Assembly (NCBI GenBank): GCA_905250115.1
Contig: CAJNOI010000010.1
Location: forward strand, 436,768-500,767
Length of the DNA: 64,000 nucleotides
From: Adineta steineri
Taxonomy: Eukaryota > Rotifera > Eurotatoria > Adinetida > Adinetidae
Direction of reading: 5' to 3'
Shown here piece by piece: positions 12,266 through 23,009 of this stretch. The notes under the pieces are model-generated. The model did not search any database and was not told the origin of the DNA. It saw only the letters and a list, made by a program, of their open reading frames with translations. Both the position numbers and the translations under genes were made by a program. Numbering within the stretch: position 1 is the stretch's first letter; the number at the start of each line of letters is the position of its first letter.

Positions 12266-12937
12266 AAAAAATCAATCTATGTAAATTTTGAACATTGTCG
12301 ATTTGTTTATTTCTTTTATTATTGTTTCTGAACACATACATGTATTAGCAACATTTGTTCATTATAGATCATTTTGTGTTCGTGTGATTTTTTTATTCTA
12401 GAAACATTTTTGATAGGGCAAAAAAAACAAGATTTCTTTTTCATTATTATTATTATTATTATTATTGTAGAAGAATTAAACGAACACAAATGAGACTTTT
12501 ATCGGACATAAAATCTATGTGTGTGTATGTACAGTTTTTTTCATTTTCTTGCTCTTTGTCTTTTTCCTTTTTTTTTGTATTTTGTTGTCAATTGATTGGG
12601 AACATCAGGACATTTTCTTTTTTTCGTTTCTTCTGTCATGTATTATATAAGCACGTGTAATTATAAAGAAAAAACTATTCTCATTCATTCGACTACTCAC
12701 ATATATATATATAGTTCTTTTGGTTTTTCTCCTACCAATAGTCATTGGTATGACTAGGCCATTTTCAAGTGTCTGTTGCTGATGGTTGAAATAAATTTTT
12801 GTTCTATAATTTACCACGAGAATCTAACGAAAGAGAAGGAAAAAAACACGTTTCTTATCTTTGATTATATAATATTATTTTTACTCTATAATATAAAAAC
12901 AAGATAGACAAACAAAAATTTAAAAGAGAGATACAAT
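12266..12937. other. 3' UTR/intergenic between RanBP9/10 and SOUL genes
   Basis: 672 bp, AT-rich, with an (ATT)n run at about 12444-12470, a TG-rich stretch near 12515 and an (AT)n run near 12704. No coding signal is convincing. The SOUL gene's promoter must lie in its right half. Confidence 0.6.
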
Positions 12938-13664
12938 ATGAATTGGTTACGTACAGCTGCTTCAGCATATTCAAATGTGTCTGCTGATCCTTCATGGCCA
13001 AAATTTGATATTCTCGAAAGTAACGAGGTATAGTAGTAATATATTGAATAGAAATTTTTTCTTATAAGTATCTTCTCATCAAACACTTAGTCTTACGAGA
13101 AACGAAGTTATCATCCATTCACATGTGCGGCATATGCATTTACAGCTAATGATGGTGAAGAACCTGTTATGTCTAATTTATGGAAGTTAGTAAAGTATTC
13201 ACAAGGTGGAAATGTCGATGGTAAAATGTTATATTTTCCAAATAAATAGGCAAATGATTTTTTTTGTTAAAGGTAAAACTCTAAAAATGTGTCTACCAAT
13301 TATGGTTAAAGTTCGTCCATCATTAATTAATGGACGAGAAAATCAATTTACATTAATGCTAGTCCTTGACAAAGACAATCATAAAAATTCACCACCAATA
13401 CCAACTGTTGATGGCGTTTTTATTTATCAACAATCCGAACAAATTCTCTATGCTAAACGTTTTGGTGGTTTTGCTAAGGAAGCTGATTGGAAACGTGAAA
13501 CTAAAAATATATTAGAAATATGTAAAACATTTCCAATTAATCGTGAAGAAGTTATATCAGCAACATATGATATGCCAACAAAACTTCTCAATCGACATAA
13601 TGAAGTTTTAGTTGCTGAAATGATTGAAAACACATCAGATGAAAAAACCGTTGGTATTTCTTAG
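12938..13664 (+). CDS. SOUL heme-binding family protein (HEBP2-like)
   Basis: Three exons joined in phase (breaks near 13029-13090 and 13221-13273) give about 220 residues. The SOUL fold is indicated by YHPFTCAAYAFTAND, LKMCLPIMVKVRP, an FGGFAKEADWKRE segment (family FGGYAKEADY), and near the C-terminus YDMPTKLLNRHNEVLVAEM, very close to HEBP2 (YNSPVKLLNRNNEVW). HEBP2 homologues bind porphyrins or act in cytosol and mitochondria; the function here is not shown by sequence. No signal peptide. It converges on the TBC gene with 298 bp of AT-rich sequence between stops and nothing notable in it. Confidence 0.9.
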
Positions 13665-13962
13665 TTTTTTTTTCTAATAAAAAACTCTATGAAATTTCAT
13701 ATTAGTTATTCTCATACATTCATTGTTGAGGAGAAAGATTTTATCTAATCTGTTCTTTTTTTCTTAAAGTAGATAAATATAAAATCCATCACGCACAAAC
13801 ATAGACTTATTAGATATGCGTGCATTTAAATCTACAAGATAGTTTAAATATATTTTTATTCTGACAAAAGAAAAAAATGCATCATTTCGACAATAAATAA
13901 ATAAATAAAAAAAAAGAAAAAGATTAGATCCCATATATGTATATATATGTATATAGATGTAA

Positions 13963-15577
13963 TTAATCAATAATATCATATGATGATGATTCAGTTGATG
14001 ATGATGGAGATAACATTGATGCCATTTGTTGATAATAAATTTTAAAAAGTTGTTCAGCTAATGATAAAACTTGTCGAACATCAAGTGTTTTTTGACGTTG
14101 TTGAATAGCTTCAAGTGCTTCAAGTTCATCATGAGCATCGAATAAACATGAACGAAATAATGATATCATTGCAACACAAACAAATAAATCAAATGAACAT
14201 CCAAGTTCTTTATTTAATTTTGAATTGGTTTCAATTGATATTGATGAATAACTACTAATACCTTTTTGTTCAGCTCGTTTCAATTGTATATCATGTAATA
14301 AACGTTCGGCAGCTAAAGAATTTTCTTCAAGAAAATGACTACATACAACTTCGAAACATATTAATGTATCTTCTTCTTCAGCAAATTCACGGCGAAAACA
14401 TAAAAATAACCATCCTAGAAAAAATATTATTCTACGTATAAAAAAAGAAGGAAGAGATTTTCATAACATACGATGACAAAATGTCCATAATTCAACATTT
14501 AATGATACAATACGATCATATAATAATTGATCAACAATTTCAACAAGTTTAGGTAATTGTTTGATTTTAAATGCAATACCTTTTTCTGTAAAATGTTCAC
14601 CTGATTGAGTTATATAATAAGCAAAGCAAAAATAAGCTTCATGCTCATTATAAGAAAATACATGAAGAAAACAATGTGCCATATCATTCATTCCTAAGAA
14701 GAACATATATTAAACTATTTACTTAAATTTTCGAATAAATACCTTGTGAATAACCTATAGTTGGATTATAGCTAGCAAATGCTACAAGTAAACGTGTAAG
14801 TGGTCCATAATTATAATCATCTGGTTTCTTTCTTGACGATATAAAATCTGTTCGATGTAAATCTTTAGCTATAAGTCTTATATGATGATCCATATCATTC
14901 CAATCTAATTTTGGTCTATATGCTTCAATACGTTGTTGAACAGAAAAAAACATTTTACTTGGACTAAGTGGTTCTTTGGATTTATTCGATGATAGATGTG
15001 ACAATTGTGCACGAACTAAATATGATTTCCATTCGAAATAGATAATACAAAAAAAAGAATTATCATACGTTCTTCCGGCATTTCTTTTTGACATCTTTCA
15101 CACATAAATTCATAACGTAGTTTACGTTCAACATCAATTGTTTCTTGTTCTCTAAATTGAAGAAAGATAAAAAAATAATTTTAAATATAATATTAATCTT
15201 ACATTCTAGAAAGAAGTGGTGGATAAAAACCAAATAGATATTTCCATGCTTGTGGTCGAAGGTCATTACTTATACCACCTAAATAATAAAAAATGTATGT
15301 AATTCATCGTCGATCAATATTTTATTAAATATCTATGATTCAATTCTGTAGAAGAATTATACAAATCAAAAATGAAGGCTTACTGTCTTATGACTGATAC
15401 TGATGATTGTTAAGATAATCTATGACGAATTTTTACTACATAGACCTACCTCTCACCTTTGAAAACTGCTTTTCGAAATTCATGTTCTTTCACAAGTCGA
15501 CCATCGGAATCAAAAAATGATTGAAATCGTTCGTTATCTAATAATTTCCAACGTTGATCTTCTATATTATTATTCAT
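13963..15577 (-). CDS. TBC-domain RabGAP (TBC1D15/17/25-like)
   Basis: A GTPase-activating protein for Rab GTPases, about 430 residues, nearly all TBC domain. Opening FFDSDGRLVKEHEFRKAVFKG and GISNDLRPQAWKYLFGFYPPL match the start of the domain. Both catalytic fingers are present: the arginine finger in IAKDLHRTDF and the glutamine finger in IGYSQG, so activity is expected. LNVELWTFCHRWLFLCFRREF is typical of the second half. It lacks the long N-terminal regions of TBC1D15/17. Seven exons. The C-terminal tail is Ser-rich (SMLSPSSSTESSSYD). The upstream neighbour on the same strand is the PWWP gene, 234 nt away. Confidence 0.9.
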
Positions 15578-15811
15578 TATTATCTTAAATCAAAACTATA
15601 TGTATGTAAATACGCAAAAAAAGAAAAAAAACGAATAAAGTCTAATGCGAATATTTTATTCCATGAATTGATCCCTTCGTACTTTTTCTCTTTATTTAAC
15701 CAAATCATACAAAATAGTTTTATAATATACAACGACTTTATATATATACATATACACGCACACACACACACACACAAATGATAACAAAAAAAAGGAAAAC
15801 AGATATTTTTT

Positions 15812-17208
15812 TTAACGACGATAAGTCTTCATTAAACGTATAATCTGCTGTTGCTGTTCATATAAATAATTATTATTTGTTTTAGCATTTTCAAGATCAT
15901 CAAGCCAATGAGGATGTGTTGAAAATAATTGTTCACAATGTAAATAGAAAAATAAATAGAACCAGATTTCACTAACGGGTAATGGACGATTGGAATTATT
16001 AACACAAACTATGTTTGAATACATTTCTTCAGCTATATGTTTTGCTTCAAAAAAACTACAATCAGAACCTGAACGTTTTATTGCATCTAATATAAATGTT
16101 TCTTCTGTTGGTGATAAACTATGACAAACAAAATTTGAACACATAACAAGTGGTTGATCATTTGAATGACGAAATAATACAGATGGTGGAGGATTATTTG
16201 ACGGCTAGAAATAAACAAAAATAAATTTATTTTTTTTTCTAAAGATTCAATTCACTTGTTCGGGTTCATTTTTAATTGTAATTCGACGTATTTTTACATT
16301 TGCAACAGTTCCATCATCATCTAATTTTCGTTTACTTCTACTTTGAGTTATCATTGTTTGAATAAATTGTTGATCATTTTGTATTGGTGGTATTGAAAGA
16401 ATTGAAGCTAAATAATTTATATTCTAATAAAAATACACATATACACACAAAATAATTTACTATTATCTTCAGCAAGATTTGAATGTATTTCTTCATTGTC
16501 TTCTTCTACTATATCATCATCATCATCACCATCTTCATCATCATCAGCATTGTCCTCAAATTCAAGTTGAAAAAAATCACACGTGACACCTTTACGCATA
16601 TTATCAGCTAATGTAAGTCTTTCGGAAGAATTTGAACATTTAATAACTTTCGATGCTTGTTTAATAGCTTCTTGAAATGATTCTAAATTTGCTAATGTTA
16701 TATTCATCTCATATTGACTTGGTTTATTTTTAATCAAAATCTATTAAAAATAAATTTCCATGGTTTAATAAAATAAAAAAAGTTATTTTTATCTACTTCA
16801 TTTGCTTTTAATTCTGTAATACGTTTTTTAAATTCAGCTACACCTTCATAAGGTTCTAAGAATTTACTATCAATAGCTCTAAATAATAATAAAAATGATA
16901 ATTTAGAAGATTATTGAAATCTAGAATTAGACTTACAATCCGAGACTAAATGTTCCAAAAAAAAGTACTTCATATAAAGTTCGATTTGGTTTATTAGTTT
17001 TTTCCCATATTATGCCAGGCCAATATGGATATTTTTTATATTTACACCATACAACACTACCACAATCTAAGTAGATATTTTTGAAATAATAAAAAATTAA
17101 AATGAAATTTATTTATTTACCATATAAAGATATTACTGGAGAATGTTGTCCATGGGTTGATGATGATGATTTACTACTTGTACTAGCACGTTTTCGACCA
17201 GGAGGCAT
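15812..17208 (-). CDS. PWWP-domain protein
   Basis: Six exons, about 390 residues. A basic start (MPPGRKRASTSSKSSSS) is followed by a PWWP domain: GSVVWCKYKKYPYWPGIIWE, YEVLFFGTFSLG, then FLEPYEGVAEFKKRI. YPYWPG is the PWWP motif itself. A strongly acidic patch (DNADDDEDGDDDDDIVEED) follows, then basic KRKLDDDG and RIRRITIKNEP, and a C-terminal alpha-helical region. PWWP domains bind methylated histone tails and DNA, so a nuclear chromatin role is likely; I cannot place it in a named subfamily. The ATG directly follows the acceptor GCGTTTCTAG. Confidence 0.85.
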
Positions 17209-17308
17209 CTAGAAACGCAGGATTAATAAGAAAAATTCTGCTAGATTATTTATATAATAAAAAAAGTTCATTTCTTTGTCATAAAAAAAATAAAAATCAT
17301 TATTAAAG
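17209..17308 (-). promoter_or_regulatory. 100-nt spacer with AG directly before the PWWP ATG
   Basis: Between the SRD5A1-like stop and the PWWP start on the same strand there are only 100 nt, ending in CTGCGTTTCTAG next to ATG. This fits either a 5' UTR intron or a trans-splice acceptor in a polycistronic unit. Confidence 0.45.
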
Positions 17309-18476
17309 TTATAAAATAAATGGAATAATTGCTTTGCGATTCTTTGGATATTCATCTCTGAATTTTTCAAGATAGAATCTAAATAAGAAAATTAAATTTC
17401 GATGCATATATATATCTTTATGTTAACATACTTATGATGATGAATTCCGCGACCAAAAGCTGTATTAGCCCATGTAAATACTGAAAATGCAATTGCTGGT
17501 AATGTCCCTGCACAAATAGCATAACCAGTCCATTCAATAGATTCAGCTAGAAAATTTGCACCGGAAACATATTCAAATAAACCACCTTGAAAAAACAAAC
17601 GAAATAGTTTCAATAATGAAAATTTAAATGTATAACAATTACCTCTTGGAATTTGATAATCACGTTGACTATTATCTTTACGTAGATTTCTTAATATAGC
17701 ATCCGATTGAAGATTAAGAATAAACCCGGTAAAGAATAGAATTGTACCAATTAGAAAACGTAATGAAAATAAATAATTATTTGGATAATTATGATAAACA
17801 ATTAATTCTTCTGCGATTGAATAAGCATTTAAAGAACAGAATATAAATGCTAATATTGTTGTTAAATATGAACTATGTTTTCCACCACGAATTAACATAG
17901 GATAAATGAAGACTCTTTAAATAAATAAATAATCCATCATTATTGAATGTATACATGATTAGCTGTTCGTTTTTTTTCTCTCTTTATTTCGATATGCATC
18001 GATAACATACATATATACACGCTTAAACATTTATACTCTGTCTGATATTCTTTATTACATGATCGTTCTTTTCTTTCGTTCTTCATATCAAATATTTTAG
18101 TCTATTATCGTCTTATAATTAATTTTCCCTTCGTTTTTTGCTCGATTTCTAATTATCTTATTAATCTAATCAATCCATATTTAACATACCTTTGAAAATA
18201 ATGTATTAGAAAAAAACTAATTATTATTAATTTTGTTATTGAAATCGATGACCAATTATTATATAGAATATAACATGGTATTACAAATGATGGAAGTTCT
18301 TGAATAAACCAAGCTAATCGAACAGGAATTCCGCTATTTGTTGTATTATAACGTCCATATGGTGCTTTGATATCAAGAATTACTTCCAAGAATAATACAA
18401 CTGCTGCACCAATAAACCATAAATATGGACAAATATAACTGACGAATATATGATCATTAAGAATATATTCTAACAT
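17309..18476 (-). CDS. SRD5A1-like: Steroid 5-alpha-reductase-like enzyme (SRD5A1 type)
   Basis: NADPH-dependent reductase of 3-oxo-delta-4 steroids or related enoyl substrates; multi-pass ER membrane protein in the family. Four exons, about 255 residues. Landmarks: FIYPMLIRGGK, the C-terminal signature RDYQIPRGGLFEYVSGANFLAESIEWTGY, and the tail GIHHHKFYLEKFRDEYPKNRKAIIPFIL, which matches SRD5A1 nearly residue for residue (HHHRFYLKMFEDYPKSRKALIPFIF). Several hydrophobic segments are spread over the whole length. A 271-bp intron (about 17920-18189) separates the first exon. The ATG follows TTAATTTTAG directly. The real substrate in this animal is unknown. Confidence 0.92.
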
Positions 18477-18952
18477 CTAAAATTAATAAAATACTATTGT
18501 TTTTCAAAGTAAATTATCATTAAGATATATGAAAATTCAAGATAATAAATACTTAGGTCAATAGTTATCATAATTATTGTTTTTTTTTGATAAATATTGA
18601 AAATAAATAGTAATAGTTTGTTTTATGTTTTGTTATGGTCCATTTTCTTTTCGCTATTTCAAACAAAGCAACACAAAAAAACCTATTGCTTAACCATATG
18701 TAAAGCGGTCACGAGTCAACGAAGCATAAAGTGTGTACATACTCGACGCAATTTTATGTACTAAATACTTTTTTTTTCTTTCTTTCTATAATGATATCTT
18801 TCACAAAGATTTATATTTCATATTAGCGACATGACAATTACAAACAAAAGAATCATAAGACTATACGTTTAAATTTAGAATCAAAAACAATAATATATAT
18901 ATCTAAAATATAGGAACAAAATCGATTAAAACATTCACCAGATTTGTTATAT
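18477..18952. other. Intergenic between ACTR10 and SRD5A1-like gene
   Basis: 476 bp, AT-rich, with poly-T/pyrimidine tracts and an (AT)n run near 18890. The last bases before the SRD5A1-like start form a splice acceptor. No gene seen. Confidence 0.55.
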
Positions 18953-20954
18953 TCATATAGATTCGCCTGTAAACCAATCCGGTACAATTCCATTCTCCAA
19001 ATATTTACTACGTGTAATTGATTGATCTTCTAATGTATCTAGTGCGCCAAAAATTGATCCTAAACAATAAATATATATACTAAAATCAAAACAAAGTCGG
19101 AATTTACCTCCTAACCAAGCGATATAATTTAATTGACCAGGTGGAGAATGAAATTTGAATTGTTTGATAGCTAATCGATTAATATAAGGTGATTGATTAA
19201 TTAAATAATTTAATTCAGCATTGAATCGATGTAGAAAACCTGGCATTATTGCTGTACCTCCAATAATTAAAATATTATCAGCTAATTGTTGTCGAAGATC
19301 AATTGGCGCCTTAAATATACAATTATTAATTTAATCAGTTATATAAATTATCTATATTTACTTGAAGTAAAGTATCAAGTATCAATGTTACAATTGATTT
19401 TCCATCAATATTTTCTTCAAAAAGTATTTCACATGCAAATTCTCTACGTACATATAGATATAATTTAAATAAACATATAAAAAAAATAACTATACCGAAT
19501 AATTCCTGGAATATGAATGATCGTATCTGTATTAAAGGGATAATCGATAGATGAAGTATATTTCAATGATTTATTCTTGGCGAAAATTTGTGCACGATCA
19601 AATGGTGAAATAAAACAACAACGAACTAAAAAATAATTCTTCTACTTATTATTTTAAGTATGAATAAAAATAAGTAAACCTTTTATGTCTTCTAAAATAT
19701 CTTCAGATAGTTTTATTTTTGTTTCATTGAATAATTTTTTCTTTCCTTGATAAGTGACTGAAGCATATTGGTCAAGTAGAAATTGTATTTGTCTAATACA
19801 AAAATTATTTTAGATTTCAAAATGTAAATGAAGAAAATTTTCTTTTCTTTATATTCTTCCACTAGACAATGAAATATATTAATTTCCAATCATTGAATAA
19901 TAAATCTGTGGGAGATATTTAAATCTTAAGTGTGAATATCACACGATTCTGTCGGCGTTTTCATTAGTGATAGTGTGAGTCATATCATATCTATTCAAGC
20001 TGATTCATTGAGAACTAAAGGTGTAAAATGTTAAAGATGGCAGAAGATTGTCAATGATAAATGTTTCTTTTCTCTTATATTTAATTATTATCTTTCTCTA
20101 GAGAATTATATTATAAATTTCTTTTTCTTATTATCAAATGAAATTTTCTCTAGAGAGTATAATGAACCTGTAAAGTTATGCATAAATATTTTTATCTTTT
20201 TCACATATGCATTTTCTTACTTATGAATAGCTTGACCAGCACAAGATAAACTATCAAATTGTATTGCCAATGGTATACCTTCAGCAACAGGCATGATTTG
20301 AGTTTCTTTATAGCCAACATCAAGAACAAGTGCTGTGTTTCGACCTGATGTACATGTTGCACTTAAATGTGATGGTATAAATACTAAAGATATTGCCTAG
20401 AAAAACGAAAATAGAAAGTTTTGCAAAAAATAATTTAGAAACATACTTCAAATTGTTTTAATAAAATATCGGCTAATAAATGTCGAATACGTGTAGGTGT
20501 AATTACTGATTCAACAATTACAATACGTCGATCTCGACAATTAATCAGACTATATCTGATTAGAATAGATAGAATTATAAAGCTTGTTTGTAAATATTTT
20601 GTATTGATTTACTTATAAAATATTAACCGAATTAATTCAGTGAGACGATCATCATGCGACATCATTGAATTAGAATTATATTCAAAGACAGATTTTGTCT
20701 GCGAAAGAAAGAAAACTATTCATAATTAAAAAACCATTCAATTGTATAAAATACTTTTCCATCGATTATTATACGAGTTGGAATAATATGATGAGGTGAA
20801 GAACTTCCCGCAAAACCAAATCTAAATCAATAAATTCTCTTCATAACGAGAGACATACAAATATTCAATCTACTTACTTTGTATAAGCTTGTCCAATATC
20901 AATAACAATTACTGCTTTTTCACTAGCTGCAAGACTATCAATAAAAGATGTCAT
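18953..20954 (-). CDS. ACTR10: Actin-related protein 10 (dynactin pointed-end Arp11)
   Basis: Subunit of the dynactin pointed-end complex, which helps dynein bind cargo. Ten or so exons join to about 400 residues of divergent actin fold: [125 protein letters not shown] and LNYIAWLGGSIFGALD, ending IVPDWFTGESI. These follow human ACTR10 throughout. It stops shortly after PDW, so the human C-terminal extension is missing. A 425-bp intron (about 19795-20219) contains no recognisable element. Divergent from the gene at 21171 (216 bp between starts). Confidence 0.93.
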
Positions 20955-21170
20955 TATTAAAAATCTAAAAAGATAAAGAAATGTCTATATACTTTTTTTT
21001 ATGAATTCTTATCAAATCACTTGAGATTGTTCAGTTCAATTCGTGACCTAGTAACAATCTTTCAATACATATCCATTGATTTTTCTCTCTCTTAAGTTTA
21101 AGGAAACGAACTCATAACAAAAAAACATTCTATCATTTATGTATATCTCTATGCTAGCAAATAAACATTA

Positions 21171-21707
21171 ATGGAAGAAGGAATCATTAAAACAAATGTC
21201 AAAATTAGTCAATGTAACCATCGTCGTTTAAATATGCAATATAAAATTGATTTAAATCATCATAAACAAAATCATTTTTCCAATCTACATTTATATGAAC
21301 GTCAAGAGCAATTATTTAATCGTAAAATCAATCATCTTAAAAAAAGCCTTGCATATACTCCATTTTCTATTGATAAAGATACTAATGAAGAAAAACCATT
21401 AACGACACCAAATTGTCTTGCACGTATACAAAATCATTATCGTTTATTAAAATTTTCATCAGAAACTGAAAAACGTTTATTATATCAAACGCCATTATCT
21501 CAATTACAATCAACAAGAAATCATCTATTAACAAAAGCTGATATGTTTGAATCAAAAAATGTCGATGAACAACAAAAACAACGAAAAGATTTTCTTTTCA
21601 AAGAATTCGATGAACTTAAACATACCATTGATGATCCATATACGGTTATATCTGTACTTGCTGCACTCTCTCGAACATTTCTTATATTAGATTCTGGAAC
21701 AGAATAA
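21171..21707 (+). CDS. Hypothetical protein, intronless
   Basis: 178 residues in one exon; not recognised. Basic and helical in appearance, rich in Gln, His, Lys and Leu, with no signal peptide, membrane segment or cysteine pattern. A candidate helical stretch runs from FSSETEKRLLYQTPLSQL to the C-terminus (DPYTVISVLAALSRTFLILDSGTE). It is credible because it is long for this AT-rich DNA, its codon use resembles its neighbours, and it fits neatly between the divergent ACTR10 start and the convergent RPL23 stop. Confidence 0.65.
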   Translation: MEEGIIKTNVKISQCNHRRLNMQYKIDLNHHKQNHFSNLHLYERQEQLFNRKINHLKKSLAYTPFSIDKDTNEEKPLTTPNCLARIQNHYRLLKFSSETEKRLLYQTPLSQLQSTRNHLLTKADMFESKNVDEQQKQRKDFLFKEFDELKHTIDDPYTVISVLAALSRTFLILDSGTE

Positions 21708-21865
21708 AATCTTTTCTATTGGACAAAAAATAATTCTATATTTTGAAATGATCTTATATTTAATCAAAATAACAAAACAAAAAAAAAATTCATTTTTCTT
21801 TTTTCTTTCTTCTGTTCATATATATGATGGAAATAAAAACAGATGGAAAATTTATTTTATTTTCT

Positions 21866-22359
21866 TTAAGCCACAGATTGTGCATTAGCAGCGATACGTG
21901 GCCATAAGTCGGCGCATTCTTTTGCAACTGGTCCTGTGATAGCTGAACCTTTCATTTCACCTTTGTTATTTACGATAACACCCGCATTATCTTCAAAATA
22001 GATAAATGTACCATCTTTTCGGCGAAATGGTTTACGTTGTCGAATGATGACTGCTGGCATGACTTTTTTACGTAAATCTGGTTTGCCTTTCTTTATTGTT
22101 GCTAAAATAGAAAATATATAAACGATGTTAAAAAAACAAGAATCATTATTAAAAAAAAAGAAATCTTACAAATAATCATGTCACCAACGCAAGCAGCTGG
22201 TAATCGATTAAGTCGAGCACCGAAACCTTTTACGGAGATAACAAATAAATTTTTTGCACCTGTATTATCGGCACAATTGATTACGGCACCAACAGGTAAA
22301 CCGAGGGAGATGCGAAATTTACCACCTCCGACACCACCACGACCTCGTTTGGCCGACAT
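21866..22359 (-). CDS. RPL23: 60S ribosomal protein L23 (uL14)
   Basis: Large-subunit protein at the subunit interface. Two exons split by a 66-bp intron (about 22103-22168). [38 protein letters not shown] and [20 protein letters not shown] through [12 protein letters not shown] match eukaryotic L23 almost fully, about 140 residues. The join gives GDMIISTIKKGK where most animals have Ala instead of Ser. Strong conservation makes this the most secure call in the window. It is convergent with the 21171 gene (158 bp between stops). Confidence 0.97.
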
Positions 22360-23009
22360 ATTTATATATTATATTTATAAATCTAGAAATATGAACATTT
22401 ATATATAAAATAACAAACAAACCAAGTCCAGACTTAAAATGCTTTTTATATTTTTCAATATAGACGCAAAGAAAAAGTAGAATAGTAGTAGAGACGACTA
22501 ACAAACAAAACAAAACGAAAAAATATAGAGAAAAAAAACGAGAAAGAAAAGAAAAAAGAGAAGAAGAGACCATTTGTTTTTTGTTCGTAAAGACAAAAAA
22601 TGTACAAGTTTATACAACGAGACAATAAATCGTAAACTTTTATAACAACAATGATTGTAACGAGCATCATTAATTCTTGATTAAATTAAAGCTCGATAGA
22701 AAGAAAAAAGAAGAAGAAGAAGGAAACAAAAAAAACCGCACAGCAGATAAAGAAGTAGAAAGATTAGCTAATGATGAAAAAGTTTGAAATAGAGAATATC
22801 ACACACAAATAGTTTCTCTATATTCAAATATATAATGTGTTTAAATAACAACATTAATATTTCTATGTGCTGTTGAAACAAATTGAGAAAACTATAAAAC
22901 GAACAAGAGAAATAATCGTAGTTACAAGAAAAACGACCAAAGATAGTCGAGCACAAAAGAGACGTCAGAAAAAGAGAAATATAAGAAACGAAAAAATTAA
23001 TAAAGAGAT
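22360..23009. other. Intergenic: RPL23 5' flank and BAHD1-like 3' flank
   Basis: 650 bp dominated by A/G-rich runs on the plus strand (22490-22570, 22700-22760, 22880-22990). These polypurine tracts create long open frames on both strands without domain content. An AG acceptor-like site (minus, near 22384) suggests a short 5' UTR intron for RPL23. Nothing else is supported. Confidence 0.5.

Noticed and set aside
19860..20160. Possible element in the large ACTR10 intron (TCTCTAGAGA repeats)
   Set aside because: TCTCTAGAGA is itself palindromic and occurs twice, but no terminal inverted repeats or target duplication could be found.
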